Shown: positions 41,902 through 50,865, counted from the stretch's first letter. The stretch is DNA of 64,000 bases from Nocardia goodfellowii (GCF_017875645.1 NZ_JAGGMR010000001.1:5208001-5272000); one strand, 5' to 3'. Made by a program: numbers and translations. Notes: a model not told the origin generated them from the sequence alone.

Positions 41902-42780
41902 ATGAACGTCACCGAACTGGTGGCCGACGCGCGCGCGGGCTCGGCCCGCGCGGTGGGGCGGCTGTTGAGCCTGGTCGAGAGTCCGCGTCGCGCCGAGGTT
42001 TTGGCGGCCCTCGAGCCGGCCCGCGTGCGTGTCGTCGGCGTCACCGGCCCGCCCGGCGCGGGCAAGTCGACCACCATCGCGGCGCTGGTCGGGATCTACC
42101 GGCAGCAGGGCCTGCGCGTGGCCGTGCTCGCGGTGGACCCGTCCTCGCCCTACAGCGGCGGCGCCCTGCTGGGCGACCGCATCCGAATGGCGGCGCACAT
42201 CAACGATCCCGGCGTGCTGATCCGCTCGGTCGCCACCCGCGGTCATCTGGGCGGCCTCGCTGAGGCGGTGCCCGCCGCCATCCGGCTGCTGGCGGCGCTG
42301 TCCTACGACCTGGTCCTGCTGGAAACCGTCGGCGTCGGCCAATCCGAGATCGAGATCGCCGCCCTGGCCGACCCGACCCTGGTAATCCTGAATCCCGGTG
42401 CGGGCGATGCCATTCAGGCCGCGAAGGCCGGGCTGCTCGAGGTCGCGGATCTGATCGTGGTGAACAAGGCCGACCGCGACGGCGCCGAGCAGACCGTGCG
42501 GGATCTACGGGCCGAAACCGACGCCCCCATCCTCGCACTCAGCGCCGCGCGCGGTGACGGTCTGCCCGCGGTGGTCCAAGCCATCGAAGCCCACCACCGC
42601 GCGGATACCCCGGCTCGCCGGACCGCTCGGGCACGTGCGCAAATCCTGTCCCTCGCGCAAACCCGCCTGCGTGTGCACCCGGACCTGGACCGGCTGGCCG
42701 GCGAAGTCGCCACCGGCCATGGCGATCCGTACGCCGCCGCGGAGCAACTGCTGCCGCCGCCGAACGGGGCCGGAGTGTGA
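41902..42780 (+). CDS. meaB: MeaB/ArgK-family GTPase chaperone of the B12 mutase
   Basis: A 292-aa G3E GTPase. The Walker A loop is G49-PPGAGK-S56; VDPSSPYSGGALLGDRIRM, ETVGVGQSEIE and NKADRDGAEQ (GTP base recognition) follow. MeaB proteins protect and reload B12 acyl-CoA mutases. Its place here, 10 kb from the mutase (30313) but under the same type of operator, supports a shared pathway. A convergent thioesterase gene ends 146 bases away; that gap holds no obvious terminator. Confidence 0.95.
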   Translation: MNVTELVADARAGSARAVGRLLSLVESPRRAEVLAALEPARVRVVGVTGPPGAGKSTTIAALVGIYRQQGLRVAVLAVDPSSPYSGGALLGDRIRMAAHINDPGVLIRSVATRGHLGGLAEAVPAAIRLLAALSYDLVLLETVGVGQSEIEIAALADPTLVILNPGAGDAIQAAKAGLLEVADLIVVNKADRDGAEQTVRDLRAETDAPILALSAARGDGLPAVVQAIEAHHRADTPARRTARARAQILSLAQTRLRVHPDLDRLAGEVATGHGDPYAAAEQLLPPPNGAGV

Positions 42781-42926
42781 CACCCGGTCCGGCGGCGCAC
42801 GCGGCCCTGAGCCGAAGCCGCGACGTTCGTGCGTAAGCGGTACCGGGCGGACGCCGAAGCGCGGCAAGCTGTTTCGACGGAGGTGGGGTCAGTTGGTGGA
42901 GCGGCTTGTGGCGGAACCGCTCGGGT

Positions 42927-43778
42927 TCATGGCCGGAACCGGAGCAGGGCTTCCTGCGCGAACGACGCGACGAGCGTGCCGTCGGCGGTGAGGACCTCAC
43001 CGCGGCCGAAGCACCGTCCATGGGCGAGCACCGGGCTGTGGTGGCGCATGAGCAGCCAGTCGTCGACGCGGAACGGGCGATGGAACCAGACGGTGTGCGA
43101 GGTGGTGGCGGAGGTGAAGGCGGTGCCGTTGCCGCGCTGGCCGAAGCCGGCCATCGGGCGTAGGGCCGTGCCGATCAGATTGAGATCGGTGGCGTAGGCG
43201 ATGAGGGCTTGACCGAGTTCCGCGCCTACCTCGGGTGTGCGCATCCACAGGTCGTAATCGGGCTCGTGCGCCGCGGGAGCGTCGAGATCGCCGATCGCGC
43301 GGGTCTCCCACGGTATGAGGTCGAGCCGCACGCGGTGCTCGGGGGCGAGCACCGGGGGCACCTGGGCGACGGTCTGATGTTCGGGCCCGTCCTCGGCGGC
43401 ATGCATGGACACCGCCGCGGTGGCCACCACTTCACCCTTCTGCCGGGCGGTGATCGCCAAGGTCGCGAAAGAGCGTCCGCGGTGCTGGATCTGGACGACG
43501 TACCGCACCGGAGCGTCGCTCTTGCCCTCGCGGGCGAACAGCACGTGCGCGGACTTGACCGCCTTGTCGGGGCACGCGAGATCGGCCGCGCGCAAGAACT
43601 GGCCCAGCAACTGCCCGCCGAACAGACGGTGATACTCCAGATGCTGATTGGGCCCCTCGAAGGTGGCCAGGGTGCTGGGGCGATCCGCGGCCCTGGGCTT
43701 CGGATCGCCGTCGCGCGTCGGAGCGGTGCTCGGGTGCAACTCGAGGCAGGAAAGGAGATCGGTCCAGAGGTCGGGCAT
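42927..43778 (-). CDS. tesB: Acyl-CoA thioesterase II (double hot-dog)
   Basis: A 283-aa TesB-type enzyme. The N-terminal hot-dog repeat has RLFGGQLLGQFLRAADL; the middle has RGRSFATLAITARQKGEVV; the C-terminal repeat has SATTSHTVWFHRPFRVDDWLLMRHHSPV and GRCFGRGEVLTADGTLVASFAQEAL. It releases CoA from acyl-CoAs, perhaps to balance the CoA pool during growth on the substrate. ATG 43778 has no evident ribosome site, and the operator begins 18 bases upstream, so the mRNA may be leaderless or nearly so. Confidence 0.94.
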   Translation of the reverse strand: MPDLWTDLLSCLELHPSTAPTRDGDPKPRAADRPSTLATFEGPNQHLEYHRLFGGQLLGQFLRAADLACPDKAVKSAHVLFAREGKSDAPVRYVVQIQHRGRSFATLAITARQKGEVVATAAVSMHAAEDGPEHQTVAQVPPVLAPEHRVRLDLIPWETRAIGDLDAPAAHEPDYDLWMRTPEVGAELGQALIAYATDLNLIGTALRPMAGFGQRGNGTAFTSATTSHTVWFHRPFRVDDWLLMRHHSPVLAHGRCFGRGEVLTADGTLVASFAQEALLRFRP

Positions 43779-43795
43779 GCACCGATGTAATCACA

Positions 43796-43823
43796 ATTCT
43801 CAGAAGATGAGAATAGGATTCTC
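43796..43823. promoter_or_regulatory. GAGAAT-N3-ATTCTC operator plus extra half-site upstream of tesB
   Basis: A perfect palindrome GAGAATAGGATTCTC at 43809-43823 and an additional half-site ATTCTC at 43796-43801, 22 bases from its equivalent in the palindrome (two helical turns). It lies between the TetR stop and the tesB start, so it is placed to control tesB. Confidence 0.85.
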
Positions 43824-43824
43824 G

Positions 43825-44481
43825 CTACTTGCCGCCCGCGAACCCGGTCGAGCAGAACTCCCACACCTCATTGGCGGTGATGGGGTGGATGGTCTCCTCG
43901 TCGGTGCTGCCGCTGGATTGCGCGGTGAACATGACCGTCTGCATGACGATCGCCGCCATGCGTTTCGGCTCGACGCCACGGCGTAGCTTGCCCGCCTCGG
44001 CCGCGTCGGACATCAGCTCGGTGAACAGCGCGAGTAGCGGCGCGTGCGCGACCTTGACCTGCGCGGGATGTGAAACCAGCAGGCGCGGTGCGAAATCGGT
44101 GAACAGCGGGCGCTGCGCGGTCGGGTCCGGGCGGCATAACTCGAACAGCAACTCGACCGCGACCTGGAGCCGGCCGAGTGGGTCCTTCTTACCTGCCGCG
44201 GCGGCGTTGATCTGATCGGCGGTGCGGACCAGGGCATCCTCGAAAAGGGCCAGGAGCAGCTCGTGTTTGCCGTCGAACTGCAAATAGAAGCTGCGTAGTG
44301 ACTGGCGGGAACGCTCGACGATCTCCTGGACGGTGAAGTCGGTGGTGCCCTTTTCGGTGATGATTGCCTGGGCGGCATCGAGGAAGCGCTGGACCCGTTG
44401 CTCGGCACGCAGTTTCGCGCCGCGCAGCGAGCGCTCCACGGCGCGCTGCTTCCAGGCCGGCTCGTCGCTGGGAAGGGTCAC
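43825..44481 (-). CDS. TetR-family regulator, probable master regulator of the GAGAAT regulon
   Basis: A 218-aa protein with an N-terminal HTH (about 22-70; RVQRFLDAAQAIITEKGTTDFTVQEIVERSRQSLRSFYLQFDG) and a C-terminal domain of FabR/QacR type. GTG 44481 is the start, with a weak ribosome site. Perfect copies of the GAGAAT operator lie on both sides: at 43809 behind the gene and at 44602 in the divergent region before it, so autoregulation is expected. It is central in the set of operator-bearing operons. Its ligand is probably a CoA-ester of the pathway. Confidence 0.92.
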   Translation of the reverse strand: MTLPSDEPAWKQRAVERSLRGAKLRAEQRVQRFLDAAQAIITEKGTTDFTVQEIVERSRQSLRSFYLQFDGKHELLLALFEDALVRTADQINAAAAGKKDPLGRLQVAVELLFELCRPDPTAQRPLFTDFAPRLLVSHPAQVKVAHAPLLALFTELMSDAAEAGKLRRGVEPKRMAAIVMQTVMFTAQSSGSTDEETIHPITANEVWEFCSTGFAGGK

Positions 44482-44600
44482 GGCGCGACCGGTCCTGCGT
44501 CATGTGTGGAGAACATGATTGCACCTTACCGGAAACGCGCCTTGTTCTGATTGCTAGGGGGCGTGTGTCGGCTCCGCGTGAAACTCTTACTTTCCTCAAA

Positions 44601-44617
44601 TGAGAATGCTATTCTCG
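44601..44617. promoter_or_regulatory. GAGAAT-N3-ATTCTC operator between TetR gene and operon E
   Basis: TGAGAATGCTATTCTCG contains a perfect 6+6 core at 44602-44616. It lies in the 171-base divergent region, 36 bases upstream of the operon E start (44653) and 120 upstream of the TetR start, suiting control of both. The rest of the region (44482-44600) shows no further palindrome. Confidence 0.85.
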
Positions 44618-44652
44618 CCGCAGATGTGCTCAGGCATGGCGAGGGAGGCCGG

Positions 44653-45651
44653 ATGATCTTCGAGTTCGACTCGGATCAACGTTTGTGGCAGGAGACGGTG
44701 CGCGACGTCGTCGCCAAACGGTGCCCGCCGGCGGTGGTGCGGGCGATCGTCGACAACGGCGCGGATCCGGCCCCGGTCTGGCAGGCCTACGTCGAACACG
44801 GCTGGACCGAACTCACCGAACCGGAGCACACGGTCGAGCTGGCCATCGTGCTCGAAGAGCTCGGCCGCGCCACCGATCCCACGCCGTATCTGGCGACCAT
44901 GACCCAATTCGCCCCGCTGGCACCGGAATTCGTGCGACCGGGTGAGACGGGTGCGGCGGTGCCGGACGGTGTACTCGCGTGCCGGGACGGCGCCGGATGG
45001 CGTTTGACGGGTACCGCCCGGCATGTGCTGGACGGAGATCGGGCCGATCGCCTGGCCGTGGTCACCGCCGCCGGAATCTTCGTGGTGCCCGCGGCAGCCG
45101 TCACCGCCGCGCGCACCGAGACCTTCGATCCGGTCGCGCATGTGGCGGAGGTTTCCTTCGACGACGTGCGGGTCGGCGACGCCGATCGCAGCATCGTCCA
45201 AGCACGCGACGCGCGTCCGGCCGCGCTGACCGGCCTGGCGCTGACCATGGTCGGAGCCTGCCAGCGCGTGTTGGACCTGGTGCTCGAGCACGTGCGCGGC
45301 CGAGAGCAGTTCGGTGTGCCGATCGGCGCCTTCCAGGCGGTGAAGCACAAGGCGGCCGATATGCACGTCGCCATCGAAAGAGCGCGCGTGCTGGCGTATT
45401 ACGCCGCGCTGACCATCGCCGAGCACGATCCCGGCCGCGAACTCGCGGCGGCGATGGCCAAGGCGGCGGCCGGTGAATGTCAGTCGCTGGTGTTCCGCCA
45501 TGGCGTGCAACTCTTCGGCGCCATGGGTTTTACCTGGGAAAACGATGTGCAGTTCGCGCTCAAGCGGGCCAAGTTCGGCGAGCTGCTGCTCGGCGGCGCG
45601 GCCGTGCACCGGGCGCTGATCGCCGAGGAGTACCGTGCAACTCACCTTTGA
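44653..45651 (+). CDS. Acyl-CoA dehydrogenase-like subunit (pair 3, small partner)
   Basis: A 332-aa protein starting at ATG 44653, with GAGGGAGG upstream. It begins FEFDSDQRLWQETVRDVVAKRCPP, has ELAIVLEELGRATDPTPYLATM, and the C-terminal helical domain carries RGREQFGVPIGAFQAVKHKAADM and VFRHGVQLFGAMGFTWENDVQF. As in pairs 1 and 2, the central beta-domain is reduced. It is first in operon E; the larger partner overlaps it by 17 bases. Confidence 0.91.
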   Translation: MIFEFDSDQRLWQETVRDVVAKRCPPAVVRAIVDNGADPAPVWQAYVEHGWTELTEPEHTVELAIVLEELGRATDPTPYLATMTQFAPLAPEFVRPGETGAAVPDGVLACRDGAGWRLTGTARHVLDGDRADRLAVVTAAGIFVVPAAAVTAARTETFDPVAHVAEVSFDDVRVGDADRSIVQARDARPAALTGLALTMVGACQRVLDLVLEHVRGREQFGVPIGAFQAVKHKAADMHVAIERARVLAYYAALTIAEHDPGRELAAAMAKAAAGECQSLVFRHGVQLFGAMGFTWENDVQFALKRAKFGELLLGGAAVHRALIAEEYRATHL

Positions 45652-46810
45652 TCCCGACGTCGAGGCCTTCCGCGCCGAATTCGTCGCCTTCCTGACCGAG
45701 CACCTGCCCGATCCCGCCGCCGTCGCGCAGCGCTCTCGTTCCAGTGCCGACGTGCCGCCGTGGGCGCGGCAGTGGCAGCGGCTGCTGTTCGACAACGGCT
45801 GGCTGCTGCCGGGGAATCCGCCCGAATTCGGCGGCCGCGACGCGACGCTGCTACAGCAGTACGTGCATTTGCGGGAATTGTCGAAGCGGCGGATCTATCA
45901 CAGTTTCAATCCGCAGGGGCTCGGGATCATCGCGGCCTCGCTGCTGACCTTCGGCACCCCGGAGCAGAAGAAGCAGTGGGCCGCACCGATCTTGCGGGCC
46001 GAGATCACCGCCGCGCTCGGGATGAGTGAGCCGGCGGCCGGATCGGATCTGGCGTCACTGCGGACCCGCGCCGTCCTCGACGGCGAGCATTTCGTGGTGA
46101 ACGGGCAGAAGGTGTGGACCTCCGGCGCGCACAACGCGGACGTGCTGCTCACCTTCGTCCGCACCGACCCGGACGCGCCCAAACACAAGGGCATCAGTGT
46201 GCTGCTGATCCCCACCGATACGCCCGGCGTGACCCGGCGGCCGTTCGCCTCCGCCTGTGCGGCGGACGATCTCGACTTCAACGAGGTCTTCTTCGAGGAC
46301 GTGCGGGTACCCGCGGCGAACCTCGTCGGGGACTTGCACGGCGGCTGGAAGGTCGCCACCGGCTCCCTCGGCCACGAGCGCACGCTGCTGTGGCTGAGCT
46401 TCGCCGATCGGCTCGAGGATCTGGTGGCCGATTCCCGGCCGCGGACCGCGCTGGACCGGGACCGCTACGCGACCTTGGTGCTGGATCTGCAGGCGCTGCG
46501 GCTGCTCGGTTCGGCCGCGCTGGGCCGCGAAGCCCGTGGGCAGCAAGATGTTCCGGCGCTGTCGGTGCTCAAACTCCTCGGCTCGGAGGCGGTGCAGTCC
46601 GCGTCGGAGGCGGCCCTGAACGCCGCCGGCGTCGAGGGGCTGCATCATCCCGCCATGACGGGGCCGTATACCCCGATGAGTATCGAGCATTTCACCAGCA
46701 GCTGGTTCGAGCGCTACCTGCGCAGTTTCGCGGGAACGATCGCCGGCGGCACCTCAGAGATTCAACGCAACATCATCGCCGAGCGCGTGCTCGGTCTTCC
46801 ACGAAGCTGA
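45635..46810 (+). CDS. Acyl-CoA dehydrogenase (pair 3, large partner)
   Basis: A 391-aa enzyme starting at GTG 45635, with GAGGAG upstream. Features are LLPGNPPEFGGRDAT, ALGMSEPAAGSDLASL, VVNGQKVWTSGAHNADV, VPAANLVGDLHGGWKVATGSLGHER and the C-terminal AGGTSEIQRNIIAERVLG. The medium-chain catalytic Glu position is Gly. With the preceding gene it should form a heteromeric FAD enzyme. Confidence 0.93.
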   Translation: MQLTFDPDVEAFRAEFVAFLTEHLPDPAAVAQRSRSSADVPPWARQWQRLLFDNGWLLPGNPPEFGGRDATLLQQYVHLRELSKRRIYHSFNPQGLGIIAASLLTFGTPEQKKQWAAPILRAEITAALGMSEPAAGSDLASLRTRAVLDGEHFVVNGQKVWTSGAHNADVLLTFVRTDPDAPKHKGISVLLIPTDTPGVTRRPFASACAADDLDFNEVFFEDVRVPAANLVGDLHGGWKVATGSLGHERTLLWLSFADRLEDLVADSRPRTALDRDRYATLVLDLQALRLLGSAALGREARGQQDVPALSVLKLLGSEAVQSASEAALNAAGVEGLHHPAMTGPYTPMSIEHFTSSWFERYLRSFAGTIAGGTSEIQRNIIAERVLGLPRS

Positions 46811-46823
46811 AAAGGGTTCCACC

Positions 46824-47333
46824 ATGCGCATTTCCCTTCGCCCGGCCGTCACCGCGTGTTGTCTGGCCGCACTCACCGCCACGGCGATCGCGGGCTGTGG
46901 ATCCGACGACTCGGCCGCCCCGGCGAGCTCCGCGGCGTCCTCGGCCACGAGTTCCGCGGCCGCGACCAGTAGTGCGGCGAGTTCGGCGGCCGACACCAAG
47001 GCCGTCACCGACGCCTACGTGACGTTCTTCAACGGTCAGACCCCGGCCGCCACCCGCGCCGGACTGGTCGAGAAGGGCGCTGCCTTCCAGCAGGCCCTCG
47101 ACGGAATGGCGGCCAACCCGCAGGCAGCTGGTACGAGCGTCACGGTCGCGGAGGTGAAGTTCGGCGACAGCAGTCACGCCGACGTCAAATACACCCTGCT
47201 GCTCAACGGGAACCCGGTGCTGCCCGACCAGTCCGGTCAGGCGGTCAAGGAATCCGGGCAGTGGAAGGTCGCGGCCGCGACCTTCTGTGCGCTGCTCGCC
47301 ATTCAGAGCGGCGGCCAGACGACGGTCTGCTGA
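46824..47333 (+). CDS. MTB12-like low-molecular-weight lipoprotein
   Basis: A 169-aa lipoprotein. The signal peptide ends in AIAGC with the lipidated Cys25. A Ser/Ala-rich linker (about 30-57) leads to a small alpha/beta domain (VTDAYVTFFNGQTPAATRAGLVEKG, VKYTLLLNGNPVLPDQSGQAV and GQWKVAAATFCALL), the fold of the mycobacterial antigen MTB12/CFP-2 and NTF2-like lipoproteins. Its function is unknown; its place directly before a Liv-type substrate-binding protein suggests a role in uptake of the same compound at the cell surface. Confidence 0.85.
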   Translation: MRISLRPAVTACCLAALTATAIAGCGSDDSAAPASSAASSATSSAAATSSAASSAADTKAVTDAYVTFFNGQTPAATRAGLVEKGAAFQQALDGMAANPQAAGTSVTVAEVKFGDSSHADVKYTLLLNGNPVLPDQSGQAVKESGQWKVAAATFCALLAIQSGGQTTVC

Positions 47334-47371
47334 GCCCGCCGGAAATCGATGGTGCAATCGAAGGAACCAGA

Positions 47372-48745
47372 GTGAAATCGCAGCAAATACTCGTCGGGCT
47401 GGTGGCGGCGCTGCTGCTGGTCACAGGATGTGGCGGGCGCAGCGCTCCGGGCACCGAGGAGACCACGGCGGCCCAGGGCGCGACCTCGGGCGACTTCGGC
47501 GATCTGACGGGCGTGTGCGGGCCGGGTAAACCCAGCAGCGCGTCGGCGCAAGGGGTCACGGCCGCGGAGATCAAGATCGGTGTCTTCTCCGATATGGGGT
47601 TCACCAAGAACTCCGAATTCGTGGACGCGGCAAAGGTATTCACCTCGTGGTGTAACGCCGCGGGCGGCATCGGCGGCCGCAAGATCGTCACCACGACGCG
47701 CGACGCCAAGCTGATGGAAGTCCGGCAGCGCATGCTCGACGCGTGCCGCGAGGATTTCGCACTCGTGGGCGGCGGCGCCGCGCTCGACGCCCTGGGCGCC
47801 AAGGAACGGCTGTCCTGCCTGTTGCCCGACTTCCCGGGCCAGATCTCCCAGCAGCAGAACGTGCAATCGGATCTGCAGTACAACGCCTCGGCCAGCGCCT
47901 ATGTGAACTACTTCCAGTACACCGGCTACTACCAGTGGCTGTTGAAGGAAGCGCATCCGGGCTCGGCCGCGGCGGTCGGGATGATCAACGGCGATTCGCC
48001 TGTCACCAAGGTGATGGGGGAGAAGTTCGCGGAGGCGATGCGGGCCGGGGGCGCGACATTCGTCTACAACGATCTGTATCCGGCCAGCGGCGTCGCGGAC
48101 TGGACGCCCTATGCGCAGGCCCTCAAGAGCAAGGGCGTCAAAGGGCTGATGTTCCTGGGTGACTGGCGCCAGCTGACCAAGCTGGAGGACGTCCTCACCG
48201 GCATGGATTACAAGCTGGACTGGATCGACGCCAACAACAGCGCCTACAACAAGTCGTTCCTGGAGAACGCGGGCCGATCGCTGAGCTACCAGAACAACTA
48301 CGCCGATCTCGGCGGTACGGTCCCGGCCGAGAGCCCGAGCTCGTCTCCGGCCACGCAGCAGTTGCTCGAGTTGTATAAGAAATACGCCCCGCAGGCGGAT
48401 ATCACCATGGCCGCCATGCGCGCGTTCTCGGCCTGGCTGTTGTTCGCGAAGTCCGCGGGCAGTTGCGGTGATCAACTCACCCGTGCCTGCTTGATCGCCG
48501 CGGCCGCCAAGGAAACCGCCTGGACCGGAGGCGGATTGAACGCGCCCAACGTCGTCGCGGACCGGGAGACGCCGCCCAAGTGCTTCAACGTGGTGCAGGC
48601 CACCGCGCAGGGCTGGAAGCCCGCTGATTTCAAGCCGAATCAGGGCCACTTCCGCTGCGACGTCCCGGCCTATCGCTACACCGGCGCCTACGACCGACCG
48701 TTCACCCTCGCCGATGTCGGCAAGAACATGAGCGACGTCAAGTAA
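47372..48745 (+). CDS. Liv-type ABC transporter substrate-binding lipoprotein
   Basis: A 457-aa periplasmic-binding-fold lipoprotein starting at GTG 47372 (AAGGA 7 bases upstream). The lipobox VTGC gives lipidated Cys20. The body has TAAEIKIGVFSDMGFTKN at the first beta strand, GWWCNAAGGIGGRKI-like ligand-loop residues, and a hinge near FLGDWRQLTKLED. It belongs to the branched-chain-amino-acid/urea/aromatic-acid binding family (type I fold). Besides Cys20, six cysteines may form disulfides outside the membrane. The ligand is probably a carboxylic acid of this pathway, not leucine. Confidence 0.93.
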   Translation: MKSQQILVGLVAALLLVTGCGGRSAPGTEETTAAQGATSGDFGDLTGVCGPGKPSSASAQGVTAAEIKIGVFSDMGFTKNSEFVDAAKVFTSWCNAAGGIGGRKIVTTTRDAKLMEVRQRMLDACREDFALVGGGAALDALGAKERLSCLLPDFPGQISQQQNVQSDLQYNASASAYVNYFQYTGYYQWLLKEAHPGSAAAVGMINGDSPVTKVMGEKFAEAMRAGGATFVYNDLYPASGVADWTPYAQALKSKGVKGLMFLGDWRQLTKLEDVLTGMDYKLDWIDANNSAYNKSFLENAGRSLSYQNNYADLGGTVPAESPSSSPATQQLLELYKKYAPQADITMAAMRAFSAWLLFAKSAGSCGDQLTRACLIAAAAKETAWTGGGLNAPNVVADRETPPKCFNVVQATAQGWKPADFKPNQGHFRCDVPAYRYTGAYDRPFTLADVGKNMSDVK

Positions 48746-50865
48746 TGGAACAGTTCCTCACCTTCGGGCTGGTGGGTCTGAGCACCGCCGCCATCTATGC
48801 CGTGATCGGCAGCGGCCTGGTGCTCACCTACACCACGACCGGCGTCTTCAACTTCGCGCACGGCGCGGCGGGGATGATGGCTGCCTTCAGCTACTGGCAG
48901 TTGACCGTCGGCTGGGGCGTTCCGGTCGCGCTGGCGCTGCCGCTCGTCTTGCTGGTGGCGGCACCGCTGTCCGGGCTGGTGGTGGAACGGGCGATGCGCA
49001 CGGTGCAGCGCCTGGGCGAGGCCGAGCGTCTGGTGATGACGGTGGCTTTGCTGAGCGGGCTGATCGCGGCGGCGCGCTGGATCTGGGATCCGAACAAGGC
49101 CCGCACCCTGCCGGCCTTCTTCGCCGAGTCCGCGCCGCTGCGACTGGGGTCGGCGACCATCAGCTGGCATCAGGCCCTCACCATGGCGGTGGCCGTCGCC
49201 GTCGCGATCGGCTTGCGGCTGTTGCTGTTTCGCACCCGGACCGGCGCCGAGATGCGCGCCGGCGTGGACGACCGGGCGCTGGCCGGATTGACCGGCGCCG
49301 ATCCGGTGCGGGCCAATCGGGTGGCCTGGATCCTGGGTATCGAGCTGGCGGCGATCGGCGGCATCCTCATCGCGCCGATGGTGAATCTGGACGCGGCGCA
49401 GCTGTCGTTGCTCATCGTGAGCGCTTACACCGCAGCCGTTTTCGGTCGGCTGCGCAGCCTGCCGATGACCTTCCTCGGCGCGGTGGTGGTCGGCTGCCTG
49501 GAGAGTTACCTCGCCGGCTATCTGCCGCAGAACGCGTATCTGCCCGGCCTGCGGCTGGCCGCGCCCGCGCTGCTGCTGTTCCTCGCGCTGCTGGTGTTCC
49601 CGCACGGCCGGTTGCGCGGCCGCGACCGGCAACTGAGTCAGGTGCCCGCGCCGACCCTGCGCGGCACGCTGGTGTTCGGGGCGGTGGTGGTGCTGTTCGG
49701 CCTCGTCCTGGCCACGGTGCTCGGGGAATCCGATCTGATCAGTTACGGGCGGATCTTCGCCTTCGGTGTGATCGCGCTGTCGTTCGTGCCACTGGCCGGG
49801 TACGCCGGTCAGCTGTCGCTGTGTCAATTGAGCATGGCGGGCATCGGTGCGATCGCCTACGCGCATCTGGGACCACACGGACAGGCTTGGGCGCTGCCGG
49901 CGGCCGTCCTGATCGCGGCGGCGGCCGGGGCGGTGATCGCCCTTCCCGCCCTTCGGCTTTCGGGTGTCTATCTGGCCTTGGGCACCGCCGCGTTCGCGGT
50001 GGTGCTGGACCGCTGGATCTTCACCCTGCCCGCGTTCGACGTGCTCGGTGTCCGAATCGCGCTGTTCGACCAGGGCTCGATCGAGCTGACCGGGCCGGGG
50101 CTGTGGGGCGCGCGTCTGGACACCACCGCGGAGATCACGGTGTTCGCCGCCGTCTGCCTGGCGCTGGCCGGACTCGGGGTGGTCTTGCTGCGCCGCGGGC
50201 GATTCGGCCGCCGGCTCATCGCATTGCGCGACAGCGAGGCCGCCTACGCCACGCTGGGCGGCAACCTCCTCCTGGCCAAGGTGTCGGTGTTCGCGCTGTC
50301 GGCGGGCATCGCCGGGCTCGGCGGCGCGCTGTACGGCATGCAACTGCGCTCGGTCACCGCCGAACAGTTCAATTTCGTCGCGGGGTTGCCGATCTTCCTG
50401 GTCGCGGTCTTCGCCGGGCTGGGCGCCATCGGCACCGGATTGTTCGTCGGCGTGGCGCTTTTCGGCCCGCTCACCGCGATCCCCGCCCTGTGGCCCTCGA
50501 CCCACAACATCGTCGAGGTGGTGCCCGCGCTGGCCGGAATCGCCTTCGGCGGCGGCGTGGTGCGGGCGGGTGCGGTGGCACGGATGCGCGCGGGCTGGGA
50601 TCCGGTGTTTTGGGACCGCCCTGCGCTGGGGTTGCTGCTCGGTGTGCCCGTGCTGCTGTGGTTGCTGCGGTTGGCCGAGGTGATCGACGGCTGGGTGCTG
50701 TTCTGGGGTTCGCTGATCGCCGCGTTGGCGGTCCGGAGCTGGGCGCGGTCCCGGCAGCGCCCGCGCACGGAACCCGATGTGCCGGTGGAGTGGTGGGGTG
50801 TGCGCCGGCCGTGGCGCACCCAGGATCGGGAGGTGCTGGACCATGCCGTCACTACTGCGGGTTGA
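48745..50865 (+). CDS. Fused LivH-LivM permease of the ABC importer
   Basis: A 706-aa membrane protein. Residues 1-290 are a LivH-type permease (GLVGLSTAAIYAVIGSGLVLTYTTTGVFNFAHGA at the start; about eight membrane helices). Residues 300-620 are a LivM-type permease (FAFGVIALSFVPLAGYAGQLSLCQLSMAGIGA, IALRDSEAAYATLGGN with the EAA-like loop). Two more helices follow (about 625-670), then an Arg/Pro-rich tail. In most bacteria LivH and LivM are separate. The start overlaps the previous stop by one base. Confidence 0.93.
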   Translation: MEQFLTFGLVGLSTAAIYAVIGSGLVLTYTTTGVFNFAHGAAGMMAAFSYWQLTVGWGVPVALALPLVLLVAAPLSGLVVERAMRTVQRLGEAERLVMTVALLSGLIAAARWIWDPNKARTLPAFFAESAPLRLGSATISWHQALTMAVAVAVAIGLRLLLFRTRTGAEMRAGVDDRALAGLTGADPVRANRVAWILGIELAAIGGILIAPMVNLDAAQLSLLIVSAYTAAVFGRLRSLPMTFLGAVVVGCLESYLAGYLPQNAYLPGLRLAAPALLLFLALLVFPHGRLRGRDRQLSQVPAPTLRGTLVFGAVVVLFGLVLATVLGESDLISYGRIFAFGVIALSFVPLAGYAGQLSLCQLSMAGIGAIAYAHLGPHGQAWALPAAVLIAAAAGAVIALPALRLSGVYLALGTAAFAVVLDRWIFTLPAFDVLGVRIALFDQGSIELTGPGLWGARLDTTAEITVFAAVCLALAGLGVVLLRRGRFGRRLIALRDSEAAYATLGGNLLLAKVSVFALSAGIAGLGGALYGMQLRSVTAEQFNFVAGLPIFLVAVFAGLGAIGTGLFVGVALFGPLTAIPALWPSTHNIVEVVPALAGIAFGGGVVRAGAVARMRAGWDPVFWDRPALGLLLGVPVLLWLLRLAEVIDGWVLFWGSLIAALAVRSWARSRQRPRTEPDVPVEWWGVRRPWRTQDREVLDHAVTTAG

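Noticed and set aside
42781..42926. Terminator or small gene between meaB and tesB
   Set aside because: Only short imperfect inverted repeats (for example GAGCGG...CCGCTC) are present and no frame has a start with ribosome site.
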